Source: Bilabrum cf. latius (taxonomy: Eukaryota; Bigyra: Bicosoecida; Bigyra; Bicosoecida). From it: 64,000 nucleotides of DNA. Shown piece by piece: positions 12,534 to 24,500 of this stretch. The first letter of the stretch is position 1; each line of letters begins with the position of its first letter. Made by a program: the position numbers and the translations under genes. The notes under the pieces are model-generated. The model saw only the letters and a program-made list of their open reading frames with translations. It did no database searches and was not told the DNA's origin. Where the stretch lies: contig OZ237755.1 of NCBI GenBank assembly GCA_965178125.1, positions 372,001 to 436,000 of the forward strand, given 5' to 3'.

Positions 12534-15440
12534 ATGGTGAAACTCGGTACTGTTTCGGCTATTGCAGCGGCCTTTGCTGTCGCAGGGGAGGCCTTGCCTT
12601 CCGTTCTCAAGATAGATCTTGCATCAATCCAGAATGGAGCAATAGTGGTCAACGATAAGGGTTTCGAGCGCCTGGATGAATGGTCTTCAAATCAGTCTGA
12701 TAAGGATTCCATCACTATGGTCGGAGTTCTGCCTGAGCAGTGGGCTGCAGCACCGCCAAGGCCCACGCGGCGAAAGTCAAGTGAACATATGCCAGCGTGG
12801 CTCCAAGCCGCTACCTTGCACCGAAAGGCAGACTCTTTCGTCGCCATGCGAGACGAAAGCGACGAAAACATGGTCATTTATGTCGTCCCCCCATTCTTCA
12901 CTCAAGAGAACAGGCTGGTGCTGGCCGACAACGGAGAGGCCATTGACATCGAACGGAAGGCATTCGCCTTTCTGTACACCATTTGCAGCAAGATCATCGC
13001 CCAATCGCACGGAGCCCTCAGTGCCCTGTAGATAGACGAGCTGTCTCGCATTGCTACACCTGCCAAGGTGCTCGCGGAGACTGTGCCTACATCATCCGGG
13101 GGATTCGTGCAGCCGGAGCTGCTCATGCTCATCAGCAACACGGATGGAACCGATGAGGCTGTGTCTGTGGCGCTTTCGCCCCTCGACATCGCCCAGGCCG
13201 GTAATTCGCACCTCCGACTCGTGGAGGCATCCCGAGAGTCTGCACTGGGCGCACCTGAGAGCCCACTAGGAAGCCTGGACAAGACTGTCTAGGGCATGGC
13301 TGTGGTAAGCACCGGCAGCGGCCGCTTCGGCGGCGGGTCCTGGCAGGGGCCCGAGACACGAAACTCTGCGCTGGCGCAGAGCGGCTCGATTGCAGCTCTT
13401 CGCACTCCCCGGGCATCGGCTGCTTGCGGGGCGTTCTCAGCTGTCACCATTGCGGCGCTCGGCAGCAGCGGGAAACTGGAAGAGCAGGCCAACCTCGTGA
13501 ATCGATTCGTCAATACACTACCTGCTGTCGGTGCCGTGACTAGGTCTGCAGGAGCGCGAGCCATCGGAGGGTTGCAGCCACCAGTTGCAATCGCAGGACT
13601 CAACGGGGAAAGCAGCACCCTCACGATCTCTAGTGGGGACGGGCTCGATGAGGCCAGCGGCGACCAGGTGGTCCGGTACGACGGCAGGTATTCCATTGAG
13701 CAGCTCCAACAGTAGGCAAAGTCGGCAGAGCGCGCGATCACGGCGATGGACAACCAGGCGCTCTTCCAGGCCGGCAGGGAACGGCTGGTGCAGTTCAGAG
13801 AGAAGTTCGGAGAGAAGGTGCGGAGAGACGTCGTAGACCTTGCCAGCCACGCCTACCAGGAACACGCGCTTACTGATGGAAAGAATCAGCCCATACGGAA
13901 AATCCAGCTAGATAAGCTCATTGAGGGGGCCAGGCACGACGCGAAGAAGCAGCTCCATGCCGGGCTAGGGTCCAAAAGCTCCATCGTTGAGGACGACATG
14001 CTGAAAGACCTCGGGCTGAAAGAGCAGGCTGCCAGGACCGCGCTCGACTAGCTCAGGGAACAGTATCGCAAGGAGCTGGAGGCTGCTGTGGATGGAGTCG
14101 TTGCCGCTCAGATCACGAAGGCCAAGAACAAGGACGTGCCTGTGGAGGCCACGGCGGTAGACGAGATTGATCGAGAAACGCTGAGCCTGGCCGGTGGCAA
14201 AGTGAGCGCTGATGCGTATGCATGGCTGGTTGAGGAGCGAGGAGAGAGCTCGAGCAGCGCCATGCTCGAGGCCTGGCCCCGAATCAAGGTGGCGGGACAA
14301 ACTCTCAAGCGTCGGTCCGACGATGCTAGGGTTGCTGCTTCAAAGCGCGTCATATCGAGAGCAAAGAAAGGCTTGAAGAATTCGAAGCTAGCAGGACAAG
14401 GCAGCGGTGGCGTGGCGATCGTGTCTTCTAATCAGATTAAGGAGACCACCACCGCAGTGTTGCAGACCATTCGAGAGTCTGTAGAGAGAGACTGCCGGGG
14501 CATTGCTGGTGGTTGTTCCCCCAACACGCTGCAAAAGGTGGAAGATGCTGCCCGCCAAATGTCATCCAAGCTACGCAGGAACGTTGAGAAAGCCGTGCGC
14601 GAAGAGGTGCGCCAAAGATTCCTTGTCGCGCAGACGACAGCTCAACAGGAACTGCCTCGTGTCGTGGAGCAATCCTTCAACGAGCTGCTGTCGGGCGATG
14701 CGGTGAAGGGTGGTCTCGCTGCTTCTCTCCAAGAGGCACAGAGAAAGGCAGAAGCAGCTCAGAGGCTATACGTAGAGGAGCTCGGGTTCTCATCGGCACC
14801 AGTGGAGGATGCATCCAGAATGTGGGCAGGCACCCAGGAAGAAACTATTCGGTCTCATGTCAAACAATACGAGATGATGCTGGAAGGTGCTTTCAGGGAG
14901 GCGGACATTCAGATTGCAGCCGCATGTGCTGCTGCTGGGGAGGGCCTCTTTGTCCCCGAGTTCTGGACCATCGACCAGGTGATCGACTACACCAGGTCAC
15001 TGCTGCGTGAGAACAATGTGATCGCGGCAAAATTCATCGAGTCTGGGGCTCTTGAGACTCGCATTCGAGCCAAGATTGTCGAAGATTAGCCTGGTGTGGT
15101 CGTGATGCGGAACAGTGGATTGTTCTGGATCGTCTTGGTGGTCAGCACGGCCGCACTGGTGGGGGTCGTTGCACTGGGGATACTAGCCGGCGGCGAGTCC
15201 AAACGGTTCGGGGTCCTCGCGGGGCCTATTCTTGCGCTGAGCATTTGGGCAGCCGGAGGCAGTGCAGTGCCAGTGCTTGCTCCCATTATTTTCTCTGGGG
15301 GCACTGCATTGGCTGGCGTGGCTGCTGTCGTGCTGGCAGACCGCAATGCGGCGTCCTATACTGCGGCAGCCACTGGCGTTATCCTGCTTGCGTTCGGAGT
15401 TGCGCTGCACCTTACGAACTCGTTTGCGCACGAGGAATGA
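12534..15440 (+). CDS. ER-targeted GBP-like protein with degenerate G domain (B), multi-TM tail
   Basis: Open from ATG 12534 to TGA 15438-15440, 968 aa, with five in-frame TAGs. A signal peptide spans about residues 1-20. The first 250 residues resemble a GBP/RHD3 G domain in order of strands: an IVVNDKGFERL element, ITMVGVL at the P-loop position with no GKS/T following, a VIYVVPPF strand, then RKAFAFLYTICSKIIAQSHGAL matching the helix after G3, and PELLMLISN at the G4-type strand. None of the GTP-binding motifs is intact. A long amphipathic helical domain fills about 400-850. The tail holds about four hydrophobic segments (near residues 860-960) and ends in FAHEE. The same unusual layout in the divergent neighbour suggests a duplicated pair with a joint role at the ER or in a secretory compartment. 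That role is inference. Confidence 0.75.
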
Positions 15441-15608
15441 ATGTGTGGCGGGCCAGCAATGTTAGGCAGCAGGCCTGCCAATTTTTGGCTGTTTCTGTTC
15501 AATCCGGAATCCGATCGGTGCAGTTTTGTCTTCAAATTTTACTTAGATTTGCTGCAAGTACAACCGCAACCGTTGTAATCGTATGATGTTCTAGTTCGGA
15601 AGTACTAC

Positions 15609-17231
15609 TCACTATTTTTGCTTTCTCCTTGCCAGCGCAAGTGCCTTGGCCTTGGCAGCAGCGATGGCCCGTGCCTTGGCCTGCTCAGTAGCAGCTGGCA
15701 GTCTCGATTGGCCGGCGGGCGGCACCACACGGCCGTCGGACCGCAGAGAAGTAAAGTTGCTCCCTGCTGTGCCACTCAGCGGGTTTCGCGCAAGCATGCT
15801 CGCCTACACAGCCTGCGAGCTCGGCAGGACCGACGCCGCTGGCTACTGACCCGGACCCGAGACCCCGCTTTGCTGCGTTCCAGCCGGCACGAGGGGCTGC
15901 TCCCTACAAGTAGCAGCCGTGCGCATAGTCCGAGACGCGCCTTCCTACCTCAGCATGCGGCGCTCTGCTTCAGCAATTGCCTCCGCCACCCTCCACCCTG
16001 GCCTGCCCTGCAACTGCACGTGTGACCTACCGGAAGCAGTGCCTCCTCCACTGGACGAGCTGCTGGACGAGCTGCTGGACGAGCTGCTGGACGACCAGAG
16101 ACCGACAGCGCTGGGCCTGCTAGCACGCCTTAATAGCCCCAGTCTTCCCAGAGTGTCTTCTAACGACACTCCATTGAATGATTGTTGGGCCTCCTTGCCC
16201 AATGGCATGCTTGCACAGTCACCTGCCCGACCCCGCATCCCAGACGCCACCGAGCTGGAGTGCCCAGCCACGCCAACGGCTTCACCGGTAGCAGCACCTG
16301 CCAGTGGTGGCCGATGCTGCAGCGGCCGCAAGTGGTCTCGCAGGACAGGAAGCTCGTCCAGAGTCCGTCTGTGCGCCCCTTCCCTGTGAAACCTCCTCGC
16401 GCTGCGGTGCTCTCCTGCACCTGCTGCCGCCTGTTCCGCTCTCGTTCGCTCCGCAGCGTCCTGTATTGCCTCCTCCAGAGCTTTCTTCCGCGCAATGGCA
16501 TCTTCGGGTCTCGTCACCGATATGGCTGCACTCGAGGTGCCCTACAATGCAGCGTCGAACCAGGAGGGTGCTTCCAGCTTGGCGCGCAGATCATGGCGGT
16601 CTTCGCGTGCCTTGGCAGTAGCGGTGCTAGACGGCTGGCCTGCAGCCGTGGTGCTGTCGCCGCGTTTCAACTAGTAGGGTTTAGACACCGGCACTTGCTG
16701 GTTACTATCGCCTCCCACGAGCTCTGTCGTCTAGGCAGCACCCCATCGTCTTGATATAGCGGCATCTGTCCGCAATGCGTCGCGCATATCCTGTGCGACA
16801 CCCTCCGATCCAAGCGTGGCAGATCGACGAGTTATCGCGTTGACTAGCCATGAATCAGACAATCGTCTCTATGCAAGTTGCGCATGTATCTATACCAGTG
16901 ACTGAAATCTCCGCTCTGTTGCAGGCGAAGGACTCGGTTGCAGCCTGCTTGGCTTCGACTCCTACGCAACTTGAACCAACCTTGACGCCCAGTGCCCCGA
17001 CAGGGCATTTATAGAAGACAAAGTACAAGATGCATTGCGCAATGGTAGACCAACATTCCCACCTACCTCCACTGCGGCAGACCCCAAGTGGACTACGCCA
17101 CTGCCGGTTGGCTATTCCAGCTAATGATTGCTACGCTGGGTGCTAGGCTTGCTGCTCGGAATAATTGGGTTTGTGTTTTCATCGTGTTCGTCCCCCGACT
17201 CTGAAGAAGACGAATCGTAGGCCGCAAGCAT
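15609..17231 (-). CDS. Unknown Ser/Ala/Gln-rich protein
   Basis: Open from ATG 17231 to TGA 15609-15611 (540 aa) with about 12 in-frame TAGs. An in-frame TAA at 17274-17276 precedes the start. The N-terminus (MLAAYDSSSSESGDEHDE) is acidic and serine-rich; a Ser run is encoded by a 12-bp repeat (16057-16092). A short charged helix lies around EDAIARKKALEEAIQDAAER, and the C-terminus is a basic Ala/Lys/Arg helix (KARAIAAAKAKALALARRK), possibly nucleic-acid binding or a localisation signal. No family recognised. The ATG is 62 bp from the kinesin start, so the two genes would share a promoter. Support is the open frame and composition only. Confidence 0.55.
16057..16092 (-). repeat. 12-bp tandem repeat encoding a Ser run
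   Basis: Three perfect copies of GAGCTGCTGGAC on the + strand; read on the - strand in the gene's frame they give consecutive Ser codons. Confidence 0.85.
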
Positions 17232-17292
17232 TCCTAATTTTGAGATCAAGCTTTGTAGTGTCCTCCGATCGTTTTAGGCGGATCATTGTAAT

Positions 17293-20200
17293 ATGCCTCA
17301 CCATCACCATTCCAGCGACCATTTTCGATTTGTTGACCGCTCCGTCCTCGAACTAGCCGTGGACGATAGGAACCGCGACAACATGTCAGAAGGTCTTAAT
17401 ACAGACCCTCGCTAGACAAAAATGAGAGTTGGGATCAGCGAAGCCGTCTCGGAGGGGCTTGAAGACATCATAGGCGATTACGACTTTGGTGATAGCTTGT
17501 CGGAGGACGATGGGTCTGACCATGGAAGCGATGAAGAATCTATTTCCTCGCCTAGAAAATAGGAGAGCCTCGGTATGCCGGAAGCCAACCGAAGCCAGCA
17601 AGGCAGGAAGCGGCTGCGGTCAGGCGGAAATCTCCAGTAGCTGTCTGGTCAGTCCAGTCCAGAGACAGGAAGAAGAAGTTTGGGCAGGCCTGGTGTTCGT
17701 CTCCCTGCTCAAAGCCCTCCAACCCCAATGACTCCGCTGAAAGGCTCAGCCTTGGAGTTCAGCTCCCAGCAGCAAGCTGGTCAGTCGCCGTTGGCGATGG
17801 CCTTAGCAGCTGCCAGGGCTAAAACACCTGGTAAACCAATATCTGCCTTTGGTTCCTCGCTGCAGCCGGATCCAGGTATCGATGCCGAGCTGGAAGCGTC
17901 CAAAGCCGAAATTTAGCGACTGCACCAATCGCTGGAGAGGGAGAAGGCACGAGCCAAGAAGGCGGAAGCCGCTGCCGAATAGGCGACGGAATCGTCCGCT
18001 GCCGCGAACGCGAAGGCTGCAATAGCCATATCGAAGCTACAATCTGCCATATCCGCCGGAAACAAGGCGCTTGATATTGCAAAGCGCGGTGGCAGTGGCA
18101 GTAGCAGCAGTGCCAGCAGCACCGGCAGCGGCAGTGGCAGCACCCAATCACAAGCGGCGGCACCTTCGGCGAAGCCAGCAGCAGTAAGCCTAGCAAAGAA
18201 AGCAGCAGCAGTAAGCCTGGCGAAAAGATCAGCCAAGCCAGCGGATGCAGAGGCAGCCAAGCCGAAGCTCTCTCTCTTCAAGGCAGCATCGAAGTCGTCC
18301 AATGGCGCGAGCGGGACGGGGTCAGCAGGCGCCTCTGCGCGAGAGATCGAGGCCATCGCTAAGGCTCTCCAGGAGCTAGAGCTTTCGGCCTCAGTAAGCC
18401 GTTCCGGCGCTGCCGGGGATTCAGACTCGGATTCGGGCGAGGAGGGGGCCCCAGCTGGCGGAGCGGACGGAGGCAGCAGGCACCACCTCATTGCTTCCTC
18501 ACCCGCGGAGGCAGCAGCAGGAGCCGCAGCAGAGTTCGACGCCTTTCTTGACACCACTGGAATTCAGCCGGGCGGAGTGCTTGCAAGTTTGCGCAGGTCG
18601 CACTGCAGGCTCGCTCGAAGGGCCGCTGAGCTGCAGAGCCGATGTGCGAGGGCAGAGCGGCGGGCTGCTGATGCCGCAACCCTGGTGCAGCAGTCGAACG
18701 ACAGGACGCAGCAAGCGAGGGGAGAAACCGGAAGACTAGCAGAGCGGGTCGCTGTGCTCGAGGCAGAGCTGGTGCAGGCACAAGTACAGGCGAGTAGTGC
18801 AGCGAGAGCAGCCGGTGCGCAACATGCATCCGGAGCGACTGGCAGCAGCCCAGATGCAAGTGGGCCAACCGGTCTCGGTCGCGAGGAGATTGTGAAGCAA
18901 CTTGACGACCTCAAGCAGCAAGTTTCCAGCGAGTCTGAGCGCGCCAATGCAGCCTCCAAGGAGCTCGAGCGCGAGCAGGAGACTGGTCGCAAGCTCCGAG
19001 CGCGATATGACCAGGTATGCGCCCAGCTCAGAGAGTCCGTCGAGGCGGGGATGCAAGCTCCCTCCCTTGCGAGTGCTCAGGCAGCTTTGAAGCAAGAGCT
19101 GCAGGAAGCCAAGGAGCAGGCGGCTAGCAGTGCCGCGGGCTACGACGAGGCGAAGAGCATGTTCATGGACATGAGGAGCAGGACCGAGGAGCTGGAGGCA
19201 AAGCTTGAGGCAGCGAACAGGGAGCTAGCAAAGGCCAGAAAGGATGCCGAGAGGGAAGACGATGAAGATAGCGCGTCTGAGGTTACCATATCTCTGCTGC
19301 AGAAGGAGCTGGCAAAGGCCAATGAGGCCGTGTCTGACAAGGACTTGAGTTTCTAGCGCCTAAAGCAAACTACACAGGATCTGACTGGCCGTCTTCGCGA
19401 CGCGGAAGCAGCTCTCGAGGCAGAGAGGAAGACAAGGGAACAGATTGACGGCACTGCTTCATCCACGCAGAAGCAGCTGGATGCGGCGCGTGAGAAGCTC
19501 GCCTCGGTTTCCGCAGATCTTGAAGGCAGGATCGCAGCGGCAGACAAAGTTGCCGCGGACCTGGAGGAGAGCAAGACCTCTCATGCATCGGCAATCTCAG
19601 AGCGCGATAGCCTACAAAAGGAAGCGGACTAGCTGAAGGCTGACTTGCAGTCCGCACAGACGAATGCTGCATCCACGGCTGAAGAGCTCGATAAGGTCCG
19701 CCAGCTGTCAGCAAGCTCCAGCACCGATCTGCAGGCAGCCAAGGAGCAGCTGTCGAAGCTGCAGACTGCAAATAGTGACCTGTCTACGAAGGTCACTTCG
19801 GCCGCCGAAGAGGCTGCTGCTGCTCGCAAGAGCGCAGAGCAAGCTCGGTCCATGGCGCAGTCCATCGCCTCGCGAGTGATGCCACTGCCAAAGCAGATCG
19901 GCGGCTTGCGAGAGCAACTCGTTGCGGCGAGGAGCGTCGCGACGGCGATACCTTCCGCGATTGCCGGCCTTCTCACCGGCGAGGCATCTCTCGAGGCACT
20001 GGCAGGGTCTGGTGACCCGCTGCTTAGAGCTGTGGTGGGCCTCAAACGGGCAGCCGCTGCTCAGACGGCAGCCATGCAGCTGGCACGCAACGAGGCCTCT
20101 GCTGCTCGGGCCGAGCGCAGGGCGATTCACGCGGAGCTGCAAGAACTGAAGGGGGCCGTGCGCGTGTTCGTTCGAGTCCGGAGACCCATGGGCAAAGAGG

Positions 20201-21396
20201 GCGACCCTGTTGTGACTGTGGGTGGCGGTGCATCGGCGAGCGGGCCGGGGTCAACTGCGAGCGGTGCCGCTGCGGGGGGTGCTACTGATGCTGCATCGGA
20301 CAAGCAGATGCAGTCCTGGGTGGAAGCTCCCGTGGGCCGCAGGGGTGATTCCAGGCGAAGGTGGGAATTTGACGGATGCTTTGGTCCAGGTGCGGACCAG
20401 GCCCTGGTGTGGCGCGAGGTGCGAGGGCTCGTGAGGAGTGCGTTGGACGGGTATCGCGTGTGCATCTTTGCGTACGGGCAAACGGGCGCCGGAAAGACCT
20501 ACACGATGGAGGGCGACTAGAGCACCTGGGGCAAAGCCACTGACGACGACGCCGAGCAAGGTGAGAGCGCTGCTGGGCCAGGCGAGGGCGTGGTGCCTCG
20601 CGCCATGCGGATGTTCATCGAGGAGAAGAGAAGAGCACTCGATGCTGATGGTACCAGCTACTCCTTCGAGCTCGCCATGGTGGAGATATACTGCGAGAAG
20701 CTCCGTGACCTGCTGCCCGCAGCCAAAGGCAGCTCTGGCAGCGGCACGGGTCGAACGAAGAGCGGAGTGCTGCCTGGCTCTGACATCAAGTTGAGGGAGG
20801 TCTCCGGACGGGGAGTGATGGTGGAGGGGCTGCAGTGGCACAAGGTTGAGACGGCCTCAGATGCCATTGGGTTGCTGCGGCGGGGCGCCCGAGCAAGGTC
20901 AGTGGGCGAGACCAAGATGAACGCCAGGAGCAGCCGTAGCCACGCAGTTGTTACACTGAGAATCGTGGCTACTCCACCCGCGACAGCTGGTACAGGTGCT
21001 CAAACCCTGCACGGCGAGATCAACCTTGTGGACCTTGCCGGGAGTGAGAGGATTGATAGAAGCGGAGCAGAGGGGCAGCGGCTCAAGGAGGCACAGAGCA
21101 TCAACACCAGTCTCAGTACGCTGGGCAAGGTGATCAACGCGCGGGCCACTAACGCAAAGCACGTTTCGTATCGCGAGAGTGCGCTGACTCGGCTTCTCTC
21201 GGCTTCTCTGGACTCAACGGGAGGAAAGGCTGCTCTGCTCGCTGCTGTTTCACCCGATGCTTCCAGCGCTCAGGAAACCGCAAGCACGCTAGGATTCGCT
21301 GCGATGGCTAAGAGCGTGGAACTGGGCAAGGCGAAGAAGCTGGGCGGCGCAATCGGCTCTTCGGTGTCTGGAAAGACAGGTAGGGGCGGAAGATGA
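17293..21396 (+). CDS. Kinesin-14 (C-terminal motor, minus-end-directed family)
   Basis: 1,367 aa if the ATG at 17293 is used; ATGs at 17383 and 17422 are alternatives. An acidic and disordered N-terminus is followed by an Ala/Ser-rich stretch, then a long coiled coil (about residues 430-950). The motor is C-terminal (about 955-1350), directly after a neck reading ELKGAVRVFVRVRRP, the kinesin-14 signature. Motor motifs are intact: P-loop GQTGAGKTYTM, switch I NARSSRSH, switch II DLAGSE, and the L12/alpha5 region SINTSLSTLGKVINA. About eight TAGs are in frame, one (20518-20520) only a few residues after the P-loop, so under the standard code the motor would be cut. Members of this family act in spindle organisation and minus-end transport. 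It ends TGA-TGA. Confidence 0.95.
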
Positions 21397-21520
21397 TGAA
21401 TTGAGGGTTCCGTGTCGTCACGGGTTGGTGTTGGCGATTAGATGACTTGCATGCGTTGCGATCCCCGAAGATTTCATGTCCTAGCAATCGCTCAACTTGT
21501 ATGCTAGCCAACCTGCAGAC

Positions 21521-24500
21521 TCAACCAAGCACGAGCGTGACGTCTGTCAGCACCTGTCCATCACCACTGCAGCAGACAACAAGGGCCGCCTGTCGCGATT
21601 CCGGTCTCTGCTTTATTAGTTCGATAGCACAGGCCACCGACCGTGGCTGCCATGGCTGTGCGGGCGCCCCACCACCTGCTGCAGCTGCCCAGGCTTTCCC
21701 TTCAGAGATTTCATCCTCAATCGCTATCCGGGTGGCAGCGCCGATGGTCCGCAGTGTGGCCACGCTCGTGAAGGGCACACAAACGACTACAAGAGGGTGT
21801 CCTGATCGTCTAAGGGACCCAAACATGCTATCAACCGCCTGCCCCACAGCAGAGTCGGCAGTCAGATGGCACCTGCGGGTGACCACTTTGCCATTGTCGA
21901 TAATCACTTCATAAAATCCATCTGAGACTGGTGGAGACGTAGCGTGCTGCGCCACCGCCCCTGACCTAGCTTCGTGGGCCGAGGCCTCACGCAGAGTTCG
22001 GCTTGCGGCACGACGAGACACCGCCATGGATGCTGCAGTTCTCAGTGCAGATTCGCTGCTCGTGGTCAGGAGCACGCCCTGCAGAATAGCATAGTGCAAA
22101 AACTTGTCATCAGGTCCAGCTTGTTCGGACTGTGAAGTTCCTCGCAGGCCAGTGATGGCCGCAGCAGACAGCACAGGTGACCACACTGCTGCGTCGAGGT
22201 AGTCATTCCGAACGGCACCGACTGCGCGACCGATCCTCGCAGCTGCGAGCACAATCGATCTAGAAATGCCCTCCAGAACGAAGCCGGCTCCGGAGGTTGC
22301 AGAGCCACCCAAATCAAGACTTGGAATGCTGTCGTGTGCTTCTGCTCCGGATTCTCGATGATCCGGCAGCGGGGCGCACAGATGCTTCATGGTATCCGAG
22401 TCTGCCAGGTTGCAAGACGATGACATGAGGGAGATTGCCAGGTCAGCTTCCTTGATATCCGCGCCTGTCTCATGTATCCCAGAGGCGAGCTCTTCAACGA
22501 GCTCACCGATCGCGCATTCCTTGGACAGCGGCCCGACCCACTCTCCTGAGACCACGCTCGCTGGCACTGCTTGAACAAACACACGGTGCGTCGGCTCTGC
22601 AGGCTCAACCAAAAGAACGCTTTGTACAAACTAACCGGTAGCAGCAGAGCTTAGATCCACAGCTCCTGGCATCATTGGTGACCGCTTCGGCGAGCCGGAC
22701 AGGGCAGGGGATTTATGCTCGCCGTCAACCATGCGGATGCGACCATGGTCCAAAGTAGTGGTAGCAATCGCATGCATTCCTGCGCGCGTCGCGAAAAGAA
22801 GCGCATCAGAAACATCTGCAAAATGAGGATGCATGTACTCGGCATGGATTCCACTGGCCTGCAACCGAAATGCCACGGCCTGCCGATGTTGCATCGTCAG
22901 CAGTGAGGTTGCTCCGATTGTGCAAACTAACACCTCAGGAGAGCACTGTCTTGAAGACATACCGGCCACTGCTGCCCTCATCCTTTTCATCCAGTTGGTT
23001 GAAGCGAGCACCATCCCCGCCTCGCACTGCAGCGAGCTGTGGCTTCGCATCGCTCGCTTCGTTGCAAGATTGTGCACTGAAGATGCAACCTTATCCACAG
23101 CCAGTTGGATTCCAAACGCAATCGGGGATGGGCCGAAATCGCCTGGAACCCGTGCGCGAAGAACCTGACTGTCGTACCGACCGCCATTCACGAGACGCAT
23201 GCTATCCACAGGTCCGGCGGATAGTAGCCTTGCCGAAGCCAGCAGCGAACGCTGGCTTCGTTTCTTGCTGCTGAGCCGGCGCCGATCTGCTGGTGTTGGC
23301 GGCGCGGGGCCGACAGACACCTTGCCGCCGCCCTCCTCTGCAATGGGTAGCAGCGCTCCAATGACAGACGGCACTTTCATATGCGCTCGGCCAAGTCCAC
23401 CTCCGCCGCGACTCCGAACCGTGTTGGAGCGAGGCGCCCTTGCGCGTACCTCGCTGGCCACTCCCGCAACGCGGTCGCTGAATAGAAAAGTCTCTGGACT
23501 TGCGCGTGCAGCAGCATCTGTCTCTTTCATAAGCAAAGACGTGGCTTTACCTATTTCACCGGCGATCACATGGAATTGAATGCCGGTGGAAAAAGCACCG
23601 CTGGTGCTTGACAGGCCCAGGTCGAGCTGAGAGAAGGCAAGCGCCCTTGCCGTGGATAGAACGGCGGATGGAAGATGCACCTACGACTTGCTCCCGGCTT
23701 GCGACTTGCGGCTTCCTCCTGTGTGCCTGCCGACACTGGCTTGCTGAAGAAGCTTGCACGCTCTGGTCGCCACCTCTGACCCATACAAAGCGGCAGCACC
23801 AACCCAGGATCCACGCAGAACAGCCGAAACTGTGGCAGCAGCCGCTACAGCTGAAATGGTCATAGATTTCAAGCCTAAGTCTGTGGCTGCATCTGAGGGC
23901 ATGCCAAGCACACTCGCACTAACGGCTGGGTCGTCCCCGATATCTTGCCTGTGGCAGTCATGCATCACTCCTCGAAGACCATCCAAGCCTTCGATTGCCA
24001 TGCGGATCTGCTGGATAGATTGACTCACTTGTGGCCCTGCCACTCCAAGAAGCCCTAGAGGAGCAAGCCCTTTCGATGCGCCAAACCCATCGGAATGCGG
24101 AATTCTAACCCCAGGACCTGCCACCGCGCGCAGCATTGCATCCAGCGTGCCTCTAATTTCAAAGGCCCCTACGAGGAGCTGGATGCATCCCGACAAACGA
24201 ACGCGAGCAGCGTGCAGTCGCACGCCTAATAGTCCGAGTTCCGCCCTAAGAAGTTCCTCTCGCTTGGTTTGCTTGCCGGCTGCGGCCTATCTAGCAACCG
24301 CTGCTTGCTCAATTGGCTGCACTTGCAGGCCTTCCAGAACATCCGTCTACTACCTTTCTGCCGCTGCGCGCATTTTGCGCTGTCTTCGATTCTCTCGTCG
24401 TCGCTGCAAGCGGTCAGCACGTTTGCCTTTGCCCTGATTTCCCTTGCCCTGATTTCCGTTGCCCTTCCCATTCGCTTTGCCGCTGTTGGCAACTTTGGGG

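Noticed and set aside
17274-17276. TAA near the 5' side of the 15609-17231 gene as an internal sense codon
   Set aside because: It lies upstream of the first ATG and simply closes the frame; no conserved gene here has internal TAA.
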